From: Sphaerosporella brunnea
Taxonomy: Eukaryota > Ascomycota > Pezizomycetes > Pezizales > Pyronemataceae
Reading direction: 5' to 3'
Assembly (NCBI GenBank): GCA_008704415.1
Contig: VXIS01000078.1
Location: 91,849 to 155,848, forward strand
DNA length: 64,000 bases
Shown piece by piece: positions 1 through 13,076 of this stretch. The position numbers were made by a program, and so were the translations under genes. Positions within the stretch are counted from its first letter, which is position 1, and the number at the start of each line of letters is the position of its first letter. The notes under the pieces were generated by a model that saw nothing but the letters and a program-made list of their open reading frames with translations, ran no database searches and had not been told where the DNA came from.

Positions 1-415
1 TGAGATACCAACACAACATCTCCTTTCTCACTGAGCAACTTCACAGATCTGAGCTCCAACAGACACCGAGAACGTCCAGGTGTATATCGAGAACTTCACC
101 ACCATTAACACGGCCACTGAAAAGTAATCATACCTAGTGGGCGTAGGTTAAAGGGCGAAAGTATCAACGAGCTTTCGAGGAAGCGTACCTTCTTGTAGAT
201 CGTGGGATCCGGAGAGCTATCGCCGAGATCTAGGCAGAGGCTCGTTGTCAAAAGGTTCGCAGGCGAGTATTTTGGGTGAGCCTATAAGAAACTCCCTCGA
301 TGTAACTTCTCGAGGCCGGCTCAATTGGGGGAGTAGATCTCGCCGAGTATTTAGCGAAGCACACTAGAACAAACAGGGTCCTCATCCCATATGTTTCACC
401 CTCTCCCTCACCACA
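1..415. other. left-edge intergenic, possible end of a truncated gene
   Basis: Upstream of the first complete gene. A short open stretch on the + strand ends at TAA 125-127; its last residues read VYIENFTTINTATEK. It is preceded by in-frame stops at 32 and 50, so it could only be coding as a terminal exon spliced in near position 54. The rest of the gene would lie outside the window. The remainder up to 415 holds nothing I can recognise. Confidence 0.25.
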
Positions 416-1474
416 ATGCCAACCCGCAAACGACCCGCCAGCCCCTCCTCCTCATCTCCCAAAAAGCGTCCCAAACCCCCTCCACCACCACCACACCTGC
501 TTCTGCACCAACGCCTCAACGCCGTGCAAGAAGCACTCTCCGCGCTAAGCTCTCTGAGGCCGTCCTGTCCCATCGTCTCCTCCGCGCTCTCCAAAGTCGC
601 CTCTTTAGGTTCCGAGCTAGAGTCGCATTTCCAGTCCCACATCACCTCGCCTCCAGGAGGGGAAAGTACCTGCCCAGCGGTGGGGTGCGGACTAAAGCTT
701 TCGAAGACGTGTCATTTGCGACGGCATGTTAGGAATAAGGCGGCGAAGTGTAGCTTCCATGCGGAGGTGTTGAAGGAGATGAATGAGAGGAGCTGTAGGT
801 TCTGCGGGAGGACTTTTGGGAGGAGGGAGGATGTGACGAGGCATGAGGGGCGGTGTGGTGAGTCTCCTTGTCTGCGCGGCGGGGGCGAGGAGCTGACAGA
901 TGTAGAGCAAGGCGGGTTGACGATTACCACGCCGCCGCCGGTGTCGGAGAAAAAAGTCGAGATGCAAGCCGTCGACGATGAAAAAGAAGAAGTGGAAGAA
1001 GACGATGAAGAAGAAGAAGTAGATAGCGAGCCAGATCCGGAGCCATGGTGCGCCGCACACCGGAATCTCCGCGCGCACCTGCACCACCATCGCCTCCACC
1101 ACCACCACCACCACCACCACCACAACCCCGAAGCTCCCTCCCCCTCAACAGACTCGTCAACACTCATCCTACCGCATGCAGCCTCGCCACCCGACAGCGA
1201 CAACTTCCCTACCCTCGTAAACGCACTATTCACCACGCACGCGAGCAGTCTTCCACAGCGGCAGCTGAAGGCGTATCACTCGCGCATCCTGCGGAGCGAA
1301 GTTCCAATGGCGCAGCAGGTGGAGCTGGCCCGGGTGCTGAATCGGGTGCTGGAACGCGCAGAGACGCCGGCGTGGGGACGGGAGCGGCTCGTGGTGTTTA
1401 TGACGCGCGAGAAGGGTGTGGATGCATGGGCGCCCGCGCTGGCGAGGGTGGTGGAGAGTATTGTGTTTCAATGA
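416..1474 (+). CDS. zinc-finger-like protein with poly-histidine tract
   Basis: Single uninterrupted frame of 352 residues starting at the first ATG. The N-terminus is basic and proline-rich (KRP, SPKKRPKPPPPPP), suitable for a nuclear localisation signal. Residues about 85-150 carry two cysteine/histidine clusters: C-x4-C followed by HLRRH, then CRFC-x12-H-x3-C (CRFCGRTFGRREDVTRHEGRC begins the second). They resemble degenerate C2H2/C2HC fingers with Cys in the last position, so zinc binding is inferred and DNA binding is not shown. An acidic run (EEVEEDDEEEE) and a run of nine histidines (about residues 229-237) follow. The C-terminal 90 residues look folded and alpha-helical. A GTGAGT at about 860 could be a donor, but the frame stays open through it and the nearest acceptor would give an intron of only 42 nt, so I left it coding. 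Specific function unknown. Confidence 0.7.
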   Translation: MPTRKRPASPSSSSPKKRPKPPPPPPHLLLHQRLNAVQEALSALSSLRPSCPIVSSALSKVASLGSELESHFQSHITSPPGGESTCPAVGCGLKLSKTCHLRRHVRNKAAKCSFHAEVLKEMNERSCRFCGRTFGRREDVTRHEGRCGESPCLRGGGEELTDVEQGGLTITTPPPVSEKKVEMQAVDDEKEEVEEDDEEEEVDSEPDPEPWCAAHRNLRAHLHHHRLHHHHHHHHHNPEAPSPSTDSSTLILPHAASPPDSDNFPTLVNALFTTHASSLPQRQLKAYHSRILRSEVPMAQQVELARVLNRVLERAETPAWGRERLVVFMTREKGVDAWAPALARVVESIVFQ

Positions 1475-1899
1475 GGATGCGCAGTCTCTGGGCAAGGGAC
1501 ATCTCATCGTACAGTTATTCTATATTTCCTGGAATAGAGATTGTCACCCTACTCTAGTTTGATATGACATGGCGGGGGAGCAACGGCGGCTACAGGCGGA
1601 CTGGCAGCGGGTTACGCATATTGAGGCCCTGCTCAAATACATATCTTCGCAACAATACAAAAAAATGTGAAACACATTGCCATCGCTTCCCGCCTTGCCC
1701 GTCCTGCCTTATCTACAGCACTTACCTCTTCGCTTGCCGCTGTCGCTCACCGTTATTGTCGTCGTGTTGATTCATAGTTTGGAAGTGCCAACAGTGCGAC
1801 TGTTAAAAATATTTCAGATTTTTTTGAACTCTTGATGCATATAGAACAAGAAAAAAAAACACCTGTGGATTGCAAGGAAAAATATTGGAAATCCAGAAC
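1475..1899. other. convergent intergenic region
   Basis: Lies between the 3' ends of the zinc-finger gene (+) and SFA1 (-). AT-rich toward 1800-1880 with T and A runs, as expected for two facing 3' untranslated regions. No gene seen. Confidence 0.5.
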
Positions 1900-3806
<1,907 letters not shown>

Positions 3807-6800
3807 CTACCGTCCGCATCCGCGTCCAAGCCTCGCCAACGCCAGCAATTCCTCGAACTCATTACTCTTCCGCGCAAGGTTGTGGAAGATTCCATCCTCA
3901 TTATTCAGCAAGTTTAACGGCGTGTCGAATCTAGACGCTTTGGTCAGCAAGTCCGTCGCGTCGGCATGGCGTCTTCGTACTCACTCAGCGACCTCTCCAC
4001 CATTTCCTTTGTTGTCCAGCACCAAAATCCTGTCAAATTGCATGACGGTGCCTGTAGCAAAAAAACTATTAGCTTCGGAATGTTTCTTGAAGAAATCAAA
4101 TAAAATGTACATACGCAAGCGGTGTGCGATCATGATGAATGATGAGTCGACAAAGTTCCCATTGCTGTTGAACAATTCCCGGATCCGCTCGTCTGTTTTC
4201 ATGTCGGTAGAGCTTGTGGCCTGGACTGCAAATCAGCTTTGGCAAATCCTTGGCGGTCGGGGGTAAGCCGGGAGCGCACCTCGTCGAGAATCACCAGTTT
4301 TGACCGTCTCACAAGAGCACCTCTAGCAAAAGCGAGTAACTGACGCTGTCCTGTTGCGAATGTAAGCAAGCAGCCGGCAACTAATGTCCGAGTATGTAAG
4401 TATGCATGCGCACCTTGTGACAGGTTGGATCCCTCGCTGGTTACTGGCGTATCCAGCGTGATGCGCTTAGTCCCCGTCGGAGTAGATGTACCCGAACTCT
4501 GGCTGTCTCCAGCTTCCGACGGATCTGCAAGACCACAGCTCTCCAGCGCTGCCTGCAGTTCAGTATCATCCGTCTCGCCGAAGGGATCTAGATTGCTTCG
4601 AATGGTCCCGCTGAACAGCACGGGGTCCTGCGGAATGATTGTGATGCGCCGCCTCAGTGCCTCGAGGTTGGTATTATTAATGTCTCTGCCATTGATCACG
4701 ACAGAGCCATTGGAGATATGGGTAAACCTTAGCAGGGACAGTGCAAGCGACGATTTTCCGGCTCCCGTCCGACCGACAACACCGATCTACCTATATTTAG
4801 CTTCATATAAAGAACAGCTCAGGAACAAAACACACCCTCTCGCGCGGCTTGACATCGAAACTGATCTTGTGCAACACCTCCGGACCGTCTGCGGAGTACT
4901 TGACGGAGAGCTCTCGCACTTGAACATCGCCTTGGGTCGGCCAGGCGGCTGGAGGCTCCTTCTCCTTGGTAGGAGTTTCCTTGGACCAGTGTAAGCGTTC
5001 TTGATCCTGCCAGAGAATGACAGACACATACCTCCTCCGGGAGTTTGACCCACTCGTTAACACGCTCGTAAGAGTTCATCTCAACCTCCAACTGATAGAT
5101 TCGTCAGTAAACTATCTTACGCCTTTGGGAGCGGGTAAACTAACCGCATTCAAATATCTCACACCAGAAAGCACACTTCCAGAGAATGCAAGGGAGTTTG
5201 TAAGACTGAATCCGATCAATCCCGGAGAAAATCCCTTGGACACAAGAGTAATGAAGCCAGCAGCACCACCGATCAAGGCCGTGCACCAACTGATCCGTAT
5301 TCCTATCCAGCGATTCAGATTGAAGTATGCCTCGTTGCTGCAATCGTTAGCATCTCACACTGTGAGCTCTGGAATGGGGGCGTACGGTATGCTGAAGTCG
5401 TCAATTCTCTTAATGTTTTCGTTCATGAAGCGGTCCTGGCACTGGAAGGCTCTGATAGTTACTATTCCATTGATAGCGTCCCCGAAATGCGACATCAAGG
5501 GAGATTCCCTGATTGAAAGGATGCGCTTCACACCAATTTGTGCCTTCGCATACATCATTCCACAAGCGATTCCAAGAATCGATACCGTCACCGTGGGAAC
5601 CAGGAACGCCGGAATGAGCCCTGACATTACCACGACACGCATCACAATTTCCAGGGCCTGCATGATGCATTGCAGCAGGTACGGACCCAATTTGCCGTCT
5701 ATGGCCCGCACGTCGTTCGAGAGTCGATTGATTATCCGTCCAACTGGTGTTGTGTCGAAGAACCTAATCGGCGAATACAGAACCGACTTGACCAAGTTGG
5801 CATGAAGTTTTTTGGCTGCCAGCCATTGAAAGTAAAACCATGCGCCATATGTACCGACGTCGAGGAGAGTGGTTCCAACCAGAACTGCACCATATAGACC
5901 CAGCCAAAAATCGATATTGACATGACCTGGGTGGTTGGTGTATTCGTCAGACCAAAGAGCCACATAGTATTGATTCGCCAGCCCGCCCAGCTGGTCCGCA
6001 AGGTTGAATAGCATCAGAAGGCAGATGATCACAGCACCCCCGTAGTTGCTGAGGTATTCCCAAACCACACGCATTTCCATTCGTCCAGAACCATAAGCCT
6101 CTTCCATGACAAGCTTTCCAGTGCCCTTTCCGTTGGTCTTGCCGTTTGTGTTGCCGTTGGCTGCGCCGTTGGGGGTGGCGGATTTCGGTGGGACATCGAT
6201 AATGGCCGCTGACTCCATGACCTCGGCCTTCGCATCTTGGGCATCTTGTTTGAGTATTCCAATGATGTCTGCGGGGAGTTCCTGTGGAGTGCAATCCGAA
6301 ACAACACATCCATCTGCAAGCACGACGACTTTCTTTGCCGTAGTCGCAACAAGTGACAAGTGATGAGTGACCAGTACGACAGTCCGTCCAGAGAGGATGT
6401 CTCCTTTCAAGCACTTCTCAACCACAATCTTAGAGGTCCCAGCATCCAAAGCAGACAAAACATCATCCAGAATGACAGTTTGAGCGGGCGAATATACGGC
6501 TCTGGCCAGCGCAATTCTTGCCTTCTGACCACCGCTAAGAGACACACCCCTCTCTCCAATCTCTGTTTCGTCGCCCGCGTCGAACGCTTCAAAATCCGCG
6601 GCAAGGGCACAGGCCTCCACGACTTTCTGGTATCGTTGCTCACTGTATTCCGTGCCAAAGAGAATATTGTTTCGAACTGTATCACATTGCAACCAGGGAG
6701 CTTGCGCCGCAAATGCAATGCCACTCTTGCGGGGAAGATTGATTTCTCCCTTCAAGAGACGCATCTCTCCCAGTATGCCCATCAAAAAACTGGTTTTGCC

Positions 6801-9131
6801 GCTCCCAACGGGACCAGAGATGACAGTCAATCCGCGGGGAACGCATTCAACGTTAATGTCGGAAAGACGGAAGTTGTTGTCGTCTTCCGAGCCAGGCGCA
6901 CACCACGAAAGCGTGGCGTGCTTAAAAGCTGGAGGGCGGTATTCGCCTTCCATGCTGTTATCATGGACGGACTGCTCAAGTTCTTCCTCATGATTCAGGA
7001 ACTTATCAATTCTGTCGAGCGAGACGAATGCATAAAGCACCTGCTGTGATACAAATGCCATCCAAGTGAATTGAGATCGGAGGATATCAAAGAGACTGAT
7101 AGCCGTGAAAGCAATGCTTGCAGTGAGCGGTTGCTTCATCACTTTTGTATAGATTCCGAAGGTCGCCAACATGTTGAAAATCGGCAGCAGGGTTGAAATC
7201 GTGTGATATGTGAGGTTGTACACAGCACTGATGAGACTGAGCTTGAGCTCTGAATCTCGCTTTTCCGCAATTCGGTTCAAGAAGGGCTTCTCCATTCCGA
7301 AGTACTTGATGATTCTAACGGAATTCATTGTTTCAACCATCAGGCCAATCCGGCGATCCGTGGCTTCCCGGAGTCGCTTCTGGATTCTGGCCAAGAATTT
7401 GGCGAGCACAACGGGAACGAAAATCGTGGCAATCATGAGTGCGACACCCACAAGACTTGACCATCCAAGGAGGTCGTACAGGAATATAACAGCCAATATG
7501 ATCTCGATGGGTACTGTACCAACAAGCATGAAGAACTCTCTAATCATGGAGTCAGAACACGTCTCTGGAGCTTCTTCTGACAAGAAAACCTACCGCGCAT
7601 CAGCCAGTTGTTGTAGATCTGAGGACATCATATTGTTGATGCGTCCAACTTTGGAGCCCATACTAGAGGGTTGGTTGCCGGCCTTTTCAGCATCTTTCTC
7701 GTCGCTGGTGAATCTGATCTTTAGCGTCTTCTCTAAAAGTGCTTGTGTGAAAGCAGCCTTGATCCGAATAATGAGTCTTGTCGAGTTGAAGATGTAGCCT
7801 TGCCATACCGCTGCAGTTGCGATAGGGCCGAAGAACAACCCACCAACCCAGAACCACGGAGTGATCACAGGTACCTTGGATTTCTCAATGTATGCCAGCA
7901 GCTCTCTCATCGACATGGGCCAGATGAACTGTCATACTATCAGTAGACTCTCGTACCAGACAAATGTGCATCCGTACCTGAAAAGCACCGACTGCAAAGC
8001 TAAACAATGTCATGTATAAGAAGTCCCAGCGGAAGAGGGCGAACATCGTTTTGAGAGCAGTCGACTTCTTGTTAAGCTCATACTTGTTGAACCACAGCCG
8101 GGCACGATCATAGTCAGGCAGAGGATCGAAGTCAGCTGCTTCGATATCGCGCTTCCAGGCAATGGTGACAAGACGTGTAAGCCAGCTATATGAAAAATAT
8201 TCGATGACCGGTGCGGTTTGCTCCGGCGCTGCGACGTCCGTCGAAAACGGATCCACCGGGTACCTGTAGTGAGATGCATCAGCTATGCGCACAATCGCAG
8301 CAGGGAACATTAATCACCATTCTCGCGGCGTTAGGACAAAACAAGCTTCCAGAAACACTGATAGAGCTGCTCGTGTATAAATCCCCCAGCCGGCACGTGC
8401 GTCGACCATCCTCTCTCGAGGCGGATCGATCAACAATTTTGGCCATATGTCACGATGTAAGACCAGTACCATAGGAACTAAGCATCCCAAGCATGACAAG
8501 AGAAACAGAATGGGTCTGTATGGTGTAGCATAGAAACGGAATGCAAAGATGGCGAGCATGAATGCCCAGTATGCCAGTTCCACGGCTTCCTCAACATACT
8601 GGCCACTCTGCGTAATTCTGAATCCCAGTAGAACGGCATCCGCAACAACCAGCCCTATTAGGCAGATCAATTGTACCCATGCCCATTTTCTCCGCGCGCC
8701 TATCACAAAACGTCAGCTTCAGCCTGACTATTGCCACCAGTGACTCAGAGCTTCATACCCTCCAATTTTTCGATTGGGACTTTCGACGGCAGCTGATCGG
8801 CCCCATAGAGTGCTGCAAAGTCGTCCTTGTTGAATATCGTGAACGACCGATAATCCGCTGGTGGCATGAACGGGACGCCTGTGAGCAAGCGCCGCACACC
8901 GAGGATCGCGAGGACAGCGACAGCCGAAGCCACCAAAAGCGCAATGCGGGTTCGCGTCTCAAAGTTTCTAGCATGGGGGTTGTCAGTGAGTCGCAAACAC
9001 TCTGTCCGGCAACGGCACCAGCGCACTTACATTCCATCGAAGCTACCGCCAGCGAAGGGACGTTCGAGCATGTCATTGGGACGCAGGAACTCTTTGATGG
9101 AGCCACCCTGGGCAAACAATGCGTGGTTCAT
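3807..9131 (-). CDS. full-size ABC transporter, ABCC (MRP) subfamily
   Basis: Fourteen exons: 9131-9031, 8967-8759, 8699-8318, 8263-7978, 7928-7594, 7539-5386, 5337-5145, 5091-5032, 4979-4836, 4786-4414, 4350-4280, 4220-4115, 4051-3985, 3930-3807; 4605 nt, 1534 residues. The N-terminal ~200 residues hold extra membrane helices (TMD0-like), then two TMD-NBD halves. NBD1: Walker A GPVGSGKTS (~680), signature LSGGQKARIALARAV (~772), Walker B VILDDV with Asp in place of the catalytic Glu, as is usual for ABCC site 1. NBD2: Walker A GRTGAGKSS (~1293), signature LSQGQRQLLAFARGAL, Walker B LVILDEATSSTD, switch MIAHRL. NBD2 carries a Ser/Thr-rich insert of about 30 residues before its signature. The linker after NBD1 has a low-complexity NGAANGNTNGKTNGK stretch. 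ATP-driven export of conjugates or lipophilic compounds, probably at the vacuole or plasma membrane; substrate unknown. All 13 introns are 48-63 nt. The ATG at 9131 is the only in-frame start found. Confidence 0.93.
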
Positions 9132-9889
9132 CGCGTCGTCGCCGGCGGACAGCAACTGCTGCCTGTAGATACGCGAGGAAATGGCTGGCTGGCTGGTTGG
9201 CTGGCTGGCTGGCTGAGCACGATGAGAGGCCGAGCTTCGCCGAAGCAGTTGCTTGGATATTTATGTATTGAGTTTGAGTAGCGGGATCCTAGCAGCTAGA
9301 TATTGGGAACTGAAGGACTCCCGGGATTGGCAGGTTGTTGCGCGGCAGCCCTAAAGTCCGCAGGGGGGGGGGGGCGGGTAGGCAGGAAGTGTGGGACGGA
9401 AACGGAGACAATCGCTGGCCGCGTTCGTCTCTGGCCGTCAAGTACCATACTATGGGGTGGAAGCTGTGGGGCAGCTGAGCAGCTGCCTTGTCTCTCGGTG
9501 GACTTCTCCATCGCGGCAAAGTGAGCGAGCAAACAAGAACAAACAAACGCACACAAGTGAGACAAAGAGGAGCCCCGGCCACCATTTATAAGAAGATGCA
9601 ACCATCGCAAGCAGGCGCCCGTGCAGACAGCAGGCCGAGACAGCCAATTACACGATGTAACCAGCAAGGTTCGCAATCAGAACGGGATCAGCTCGAGAGC
9701 ACAGCCAGCGGCCACACATGTCGAGTCGAGGGGCTGGCTGTGTCACGAAAGGGTGGCGTAGCTGAAACATCTGCTCTATCCAGCTTTGCAGGAACCCGGA
9801 GCCTCGATTGCGCAACTAGCCGCTGTGCGGATCGGTGGATCGGAGTTCTTGGGTGCAAGGAGCTGGGAAGAACCGAATGTAACCTGCGA
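9132..9889. other. intergenic with TGGC microsatellite and G run
   Basis: Lies upstream of the ABC transporter and of the dead ARPC1 copy. Contains a GGCT/GGTT tetranucleotide array at about 9182-9216, only 50 nt before the transporter ATG and so probably in its 5' leader, and a run of G at 9363-9374. Open frames here have no recognisable coding character. Confidence 0.5.
9182..9216. repeat. GGCT tetranucleotide microsatellite
   Basis: About eight tandem GGCT units, one of them varied to GGTT, directly upstream of the transporter start codon. Confidence 0.9.
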
Positions 9890-11126
9890 TCGTGTGCTCC
9901 CTTCCACGAGCCCATTGCCGACCGCTCATTCAGCGCCGATCGGAGCCTGCTTGCCATTGCCCGAGACTCCCGTGTTCGGCTTTGCGCGCGCTCTGTAAAT
10001 GGCTTCGCTCTGCAGGATGAGCTTGCTGGGCACAACAAGACCGTAACCAGCGTTGACGTTGCTCCTCGCAGTGGGAATATTGTCACCTGCTCTCAGGGTC
10101 CCCAATCCTATTTGGGTATTGTCGTGTAGAAATTCGACCTCCCCCCAAAAGAAAAAAAAAAAAAAAAAAAAAAAAAACAAAAAAAAACCTCAACCCTGGA
10201 ACCTCACGATACATAGCACGCGATCCGATGCAAGTAGCTTCACCTCCGATTTTTGATCGCCAAAACGGCTAGCGTGAGGTTGGCTATTCATTCGGTGCTG
10301 ACAGTTTCAGATCGTAATATGTAATGCCCTTGTCTGTGAGCCGTCTCCGACGGGCTGGAAGCCCACTCTCGTTCTCCTCCGCATTATTAACCGCGCGGCA
10401 ACCACCTTCGCTGGTCGCCCCGATGAGACAATATGTTTGCCGTCCGTCGGTTCTGGAGCCAGAGTCATTGCCGTGTGTTACTTCGAAGAGGAGAACGATT
10501 GGTAGGTGTCGAAGCACCTCAAGAAGCTACTCCATTCTACCGTCCTCTCGGTGAACTGGCACCTCAGCTCGGCTCTTCTCGTTGCCGGCTCTGCCGGCGC
10601 TCATGCTCGCGTGTTTTCTGCTTTTATCAAGGGTGTCGACCAGCGCCCCGGGCCGACCCGACCGTCTGGGGAGAGCGCTTGCCGTTCAACACGGTGTGCG
10701 GTGAGTTCGGCAACAGCTCTGCACTCTGTTGCGTTTTCGCCCTCGGGAGATGCACTTGCATGTTGCCGTTCACCAACTGATCTGGACCAGGGAGGACCAG
10801 ATTGTTGCTGCTGGCCATGATGGTCACCCGGTCGTCTTCCAGGATGACATGAACGGCGGCTGGACTCAGGCTTACAGCGTTGACGACCCCTCTCAGAGGC
10901 AGGGTTCCAGCGAGGCCGACGAGAGCAGCGCATTGAACATGTTCAGGCAAATGGATTTGAAGGGGAGGACTTCCAGCGTTGATGATACCAACTTGAAGAC
11001 GATTCACCAGAACACTATCTCGCATGTTACCAATTCAGCTCCACTAGGTATTTCGCATCATGGTCCCCATCAACTGAGTCGATTCTTCAGCGTGGATGGC
11101 CGTATTTTCATCTTCCCAGTTGCTTC
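9890..11126 (+). pseudogene. decayed ARPC1 (Arp2/3 complex WD40 subunit) copy
   Basis: Blocks of clear ARPC1/ARC40 protein similarity run in order along the + strand: SFSADRSLLAIARDS (about 9925), ELAGHNKTVTSVDVAPRSGN (about 10020), GSGARVIAVCYFEEENDW (about 10450), SKHLKKLLHSTVLSVNWH, LIWTREDQIVAAGHDGHPVV (about 10780), SSALNMFRQMDLKGR and finally SVDGRIFIFPV (about 11090). The frame is broken: TAG at 10503-10505 where the family has the second Trp of a WW pair, a shift near 10650, another near 10715, and loss of about 25 codons near 10760. A segment of about 260 nt between 10120 and 10385 carries an A run and no similarity except a few residues. The intact protein would be one of the seven subunits that nucleate branched actin. 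No intact product is possible from this copy, and a functional ARPC1 should exist elsewhere in the genome. Confidence 0.85.
10149..10177. repeat. poly-A tract inside the ARPC1 pseudogene
   Basis: A run of about 27 A residues, followed by a second shorter A-rich run, sits inside the stretch where the WD40 similarity is lost. Confidence 0.8.
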
Positions 11127-11755
11127 AAAGCAAGGCAACCAGGTTGATTGGGATCGCTTCCCAGATTAAATGTGTATTTCGAATAGAGAATTGCGGCCGA
11201 GACAGATGTCTTATCATTGTCGAGCGTGACACAGCCGTGGCGAGAATTGGTGATGTGCAGTTCCAGCCGGCGTCACGAGCCACCGGCATCTGCAGTACGT
11301 CATGTCGTTGTGCAGTATTTTGCTTTTGGATGTAGGCACGCCGCTGCTAGAAACAGAGCACGTGCACAGTAGAAACGAGCAGAAGTGCAACTATCTTCGG
11401 CAAAGTAAACTTGGGCTTCGAATTCAAAGATGTATGTACGAGCACGCAACTGCGATCATCAAAGGCGGCGAAAAAAAGCAAAACGGTCGCAAAACGGTCA
11501 CGTAGATAAACGGGATGATCATCGCGTGGGTGTGGTCGATATGCATGTGTGTAGGCAGACTTTGCCTGAAAATCTGACGCATATGCTTTGGCCCACCCGA
11601 AGTCCATCCATCGGCCCTAAAGAAAACTAAACCTGCACCTTGGCCACCGCCCAAGCTCGATTGAGCAGCATCATGCGAACTCGAACGGCCACTTTTCTCC
11701 CTCACGTCGAAAGCTGTAAAATAGATAATAAAAAACAGGACGACCGTTATAGACC
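11127..11755. other. intergenic
   Basis: Between the dead ARPC1 copy and the DUF202 gene. It presumably contains the latter's promoter. No coding or RNA signal recognised. Confidence 0.4.
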
Positions 11756-12673
11756 ATGCCCGTACCCGCCTCCGCAAATCCCGTAATTCCCAACGGGGAG
11801 CAACAACCTGTCGACTCTCCGCCTCAGCCAGCTCTCCAGAAAACCGTCAGCTTCCACGAAAACAAGCCAGGCGACATGGCAACTAGCAGCGGGCTAGCCG
11901 TCGACAATGAACGTACCCTCATTGCTGCCTCGCTCGGGCGCCAGCGAAGCTATAGCTCCGTCAGCGAGCACCTCACGGCACCCGTCCCGAACCGTCCGCA
12001 CGACGAAGACGATCATCACTCGGGCTCCCACGGCGACGACAGCTTCGCGTGCGGGCTGTTCCATAAGCTCGGCGCAATTGAGTTGGAGAATAAGGGCTCG
12101 GTTGCGAGGGATCATTTAGCGCTTGGTACTTCCTTTATCCCGGCGCCGGATCCAGACCTGACGGGTTCTCACAGAACGTACCTTCCTCGCATGGCTTCGG
12201 ACTAGCCTGGCTTTCGCTTCCATAGGTAGGTGTGGCCACCGCTTTTTTCGTTGCGCATGGAAGTTGGCTGATTGTGTTGGAGGAATTGCAATCACTCAGT
12301 TGTTCCGGTTGAACTCGGTGATGGGCCCGGATACGAACGTCAAGGAGACTCTTGGAAGCATAGGGAAGCCTCTGGGTGCAACGTTCCTGGGTATTGCAAT
12401 AGTTGTGCTGTTGACTGGGACGAATCGGTGGGTGTGTCCATCAGTGGTTTTGGGGCAATGGCTGATGTGGTGGCAGATACTACGAAAGTCAAGCATGGTT
12501 ATTGCAAGGAAAATTCCCCGCCAGCAGGGGAAGTGTATTCCTATTGACCTTCGTAGCATGTGCGGTGAGTTTCCTCGCCCCTGGGACCAGCTTGAATACT
12601 GATGTGAAGACAGCTGATCATCACTTCGTTGGTGATTGTGCTAATCGTTGCACCGGCGCAACGTGAGCTCTAG
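11756..12673 (+). CDS. DUF202 family membrane protein
   Basis: Join 11756-12125, 12175-12225, 12283-12427, 12477-12564, 12614-12673; 714 nt, 237 residues. About 115 residues of hydrophilic, Ser/Pro- and Asp/His-rich N-terminus precede a DUF202 (YidH-type) domain. Its hallmark spans the first splice: ARDHLALERTFLAWLRTSLA, followed by FASIGIAITQLFRLN. Three membrane helices can be seen: the one starting at LRTSLAFASIG, one at GATFLGIAIVVLLTG, and a final one reading LIITSLVIVLIVAP. RYYESQAWLLQGKFPASRG lies between the second and third. DUF202 domains occur in bacterial YidH and next to SPX/VTC modules in fungi; the molecular role is unknown. The four introns are 49, 57, 49 and 49 nt; all joins restore the family motif in frame. 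The long unspliced frame gives a wrong C-terminus, so this spliced model is preferred. Confidence 0.9.
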
Positions 12674-13076
12674 AGAATCGCCATAAACCCTCAGGCGGGA
12701 TATTTGCTTCTTTAGGGTGTTATTTGGGACTTGACCGGTGCACAAACCTACTTGCTGTTTTATCATCTTCCGGCGTACTGTAATTGTGTTTTTTGGCGAC
12801 AATGTTGGTGTATACTTGGGACGTGGCACTTGGTCTTCTTAGGGGTTTGTTTATAATAAGAGCATCTGTTTACATGTAATGGATTGATACAGGAGGAAGT
12901 CCGGGTATCTTGAATTGGACCGAACGTGGGTGTCAATGCTAACACTGAGATGCTGAGATCGGGAGTTGCACCTGTTTATCATCACGACATCTCACTCATT
13001 TGTGGACAGCTGCAGACTGCCTTTACCTATAACCATAGCTACAGTATTCTATTCTAATGATGCTGCTCTGGGATGT
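12674..13076. other. convergent intergenic region
   Basis: Between the 3' ends of the DUF202 gene (+) and the FAD monooxygenase (-). No gene seen. Confidence 0.5.

Noticed and set aside
862..903. Intron in the zinc-finger-like gene
   Set aside because: The GTGAGT to ACAG interval is only 42 nt, its CTGAC lies too close to the acceptor, and the frame is open throughout.
5007..5031. 25-nt intron in the ABC transporter
   Set aside because: Too short for a fungal intron. A 52-nt intron ending at 4980, with a CTTAC branch, keeps the frame and the conserved LPEEETP junction.
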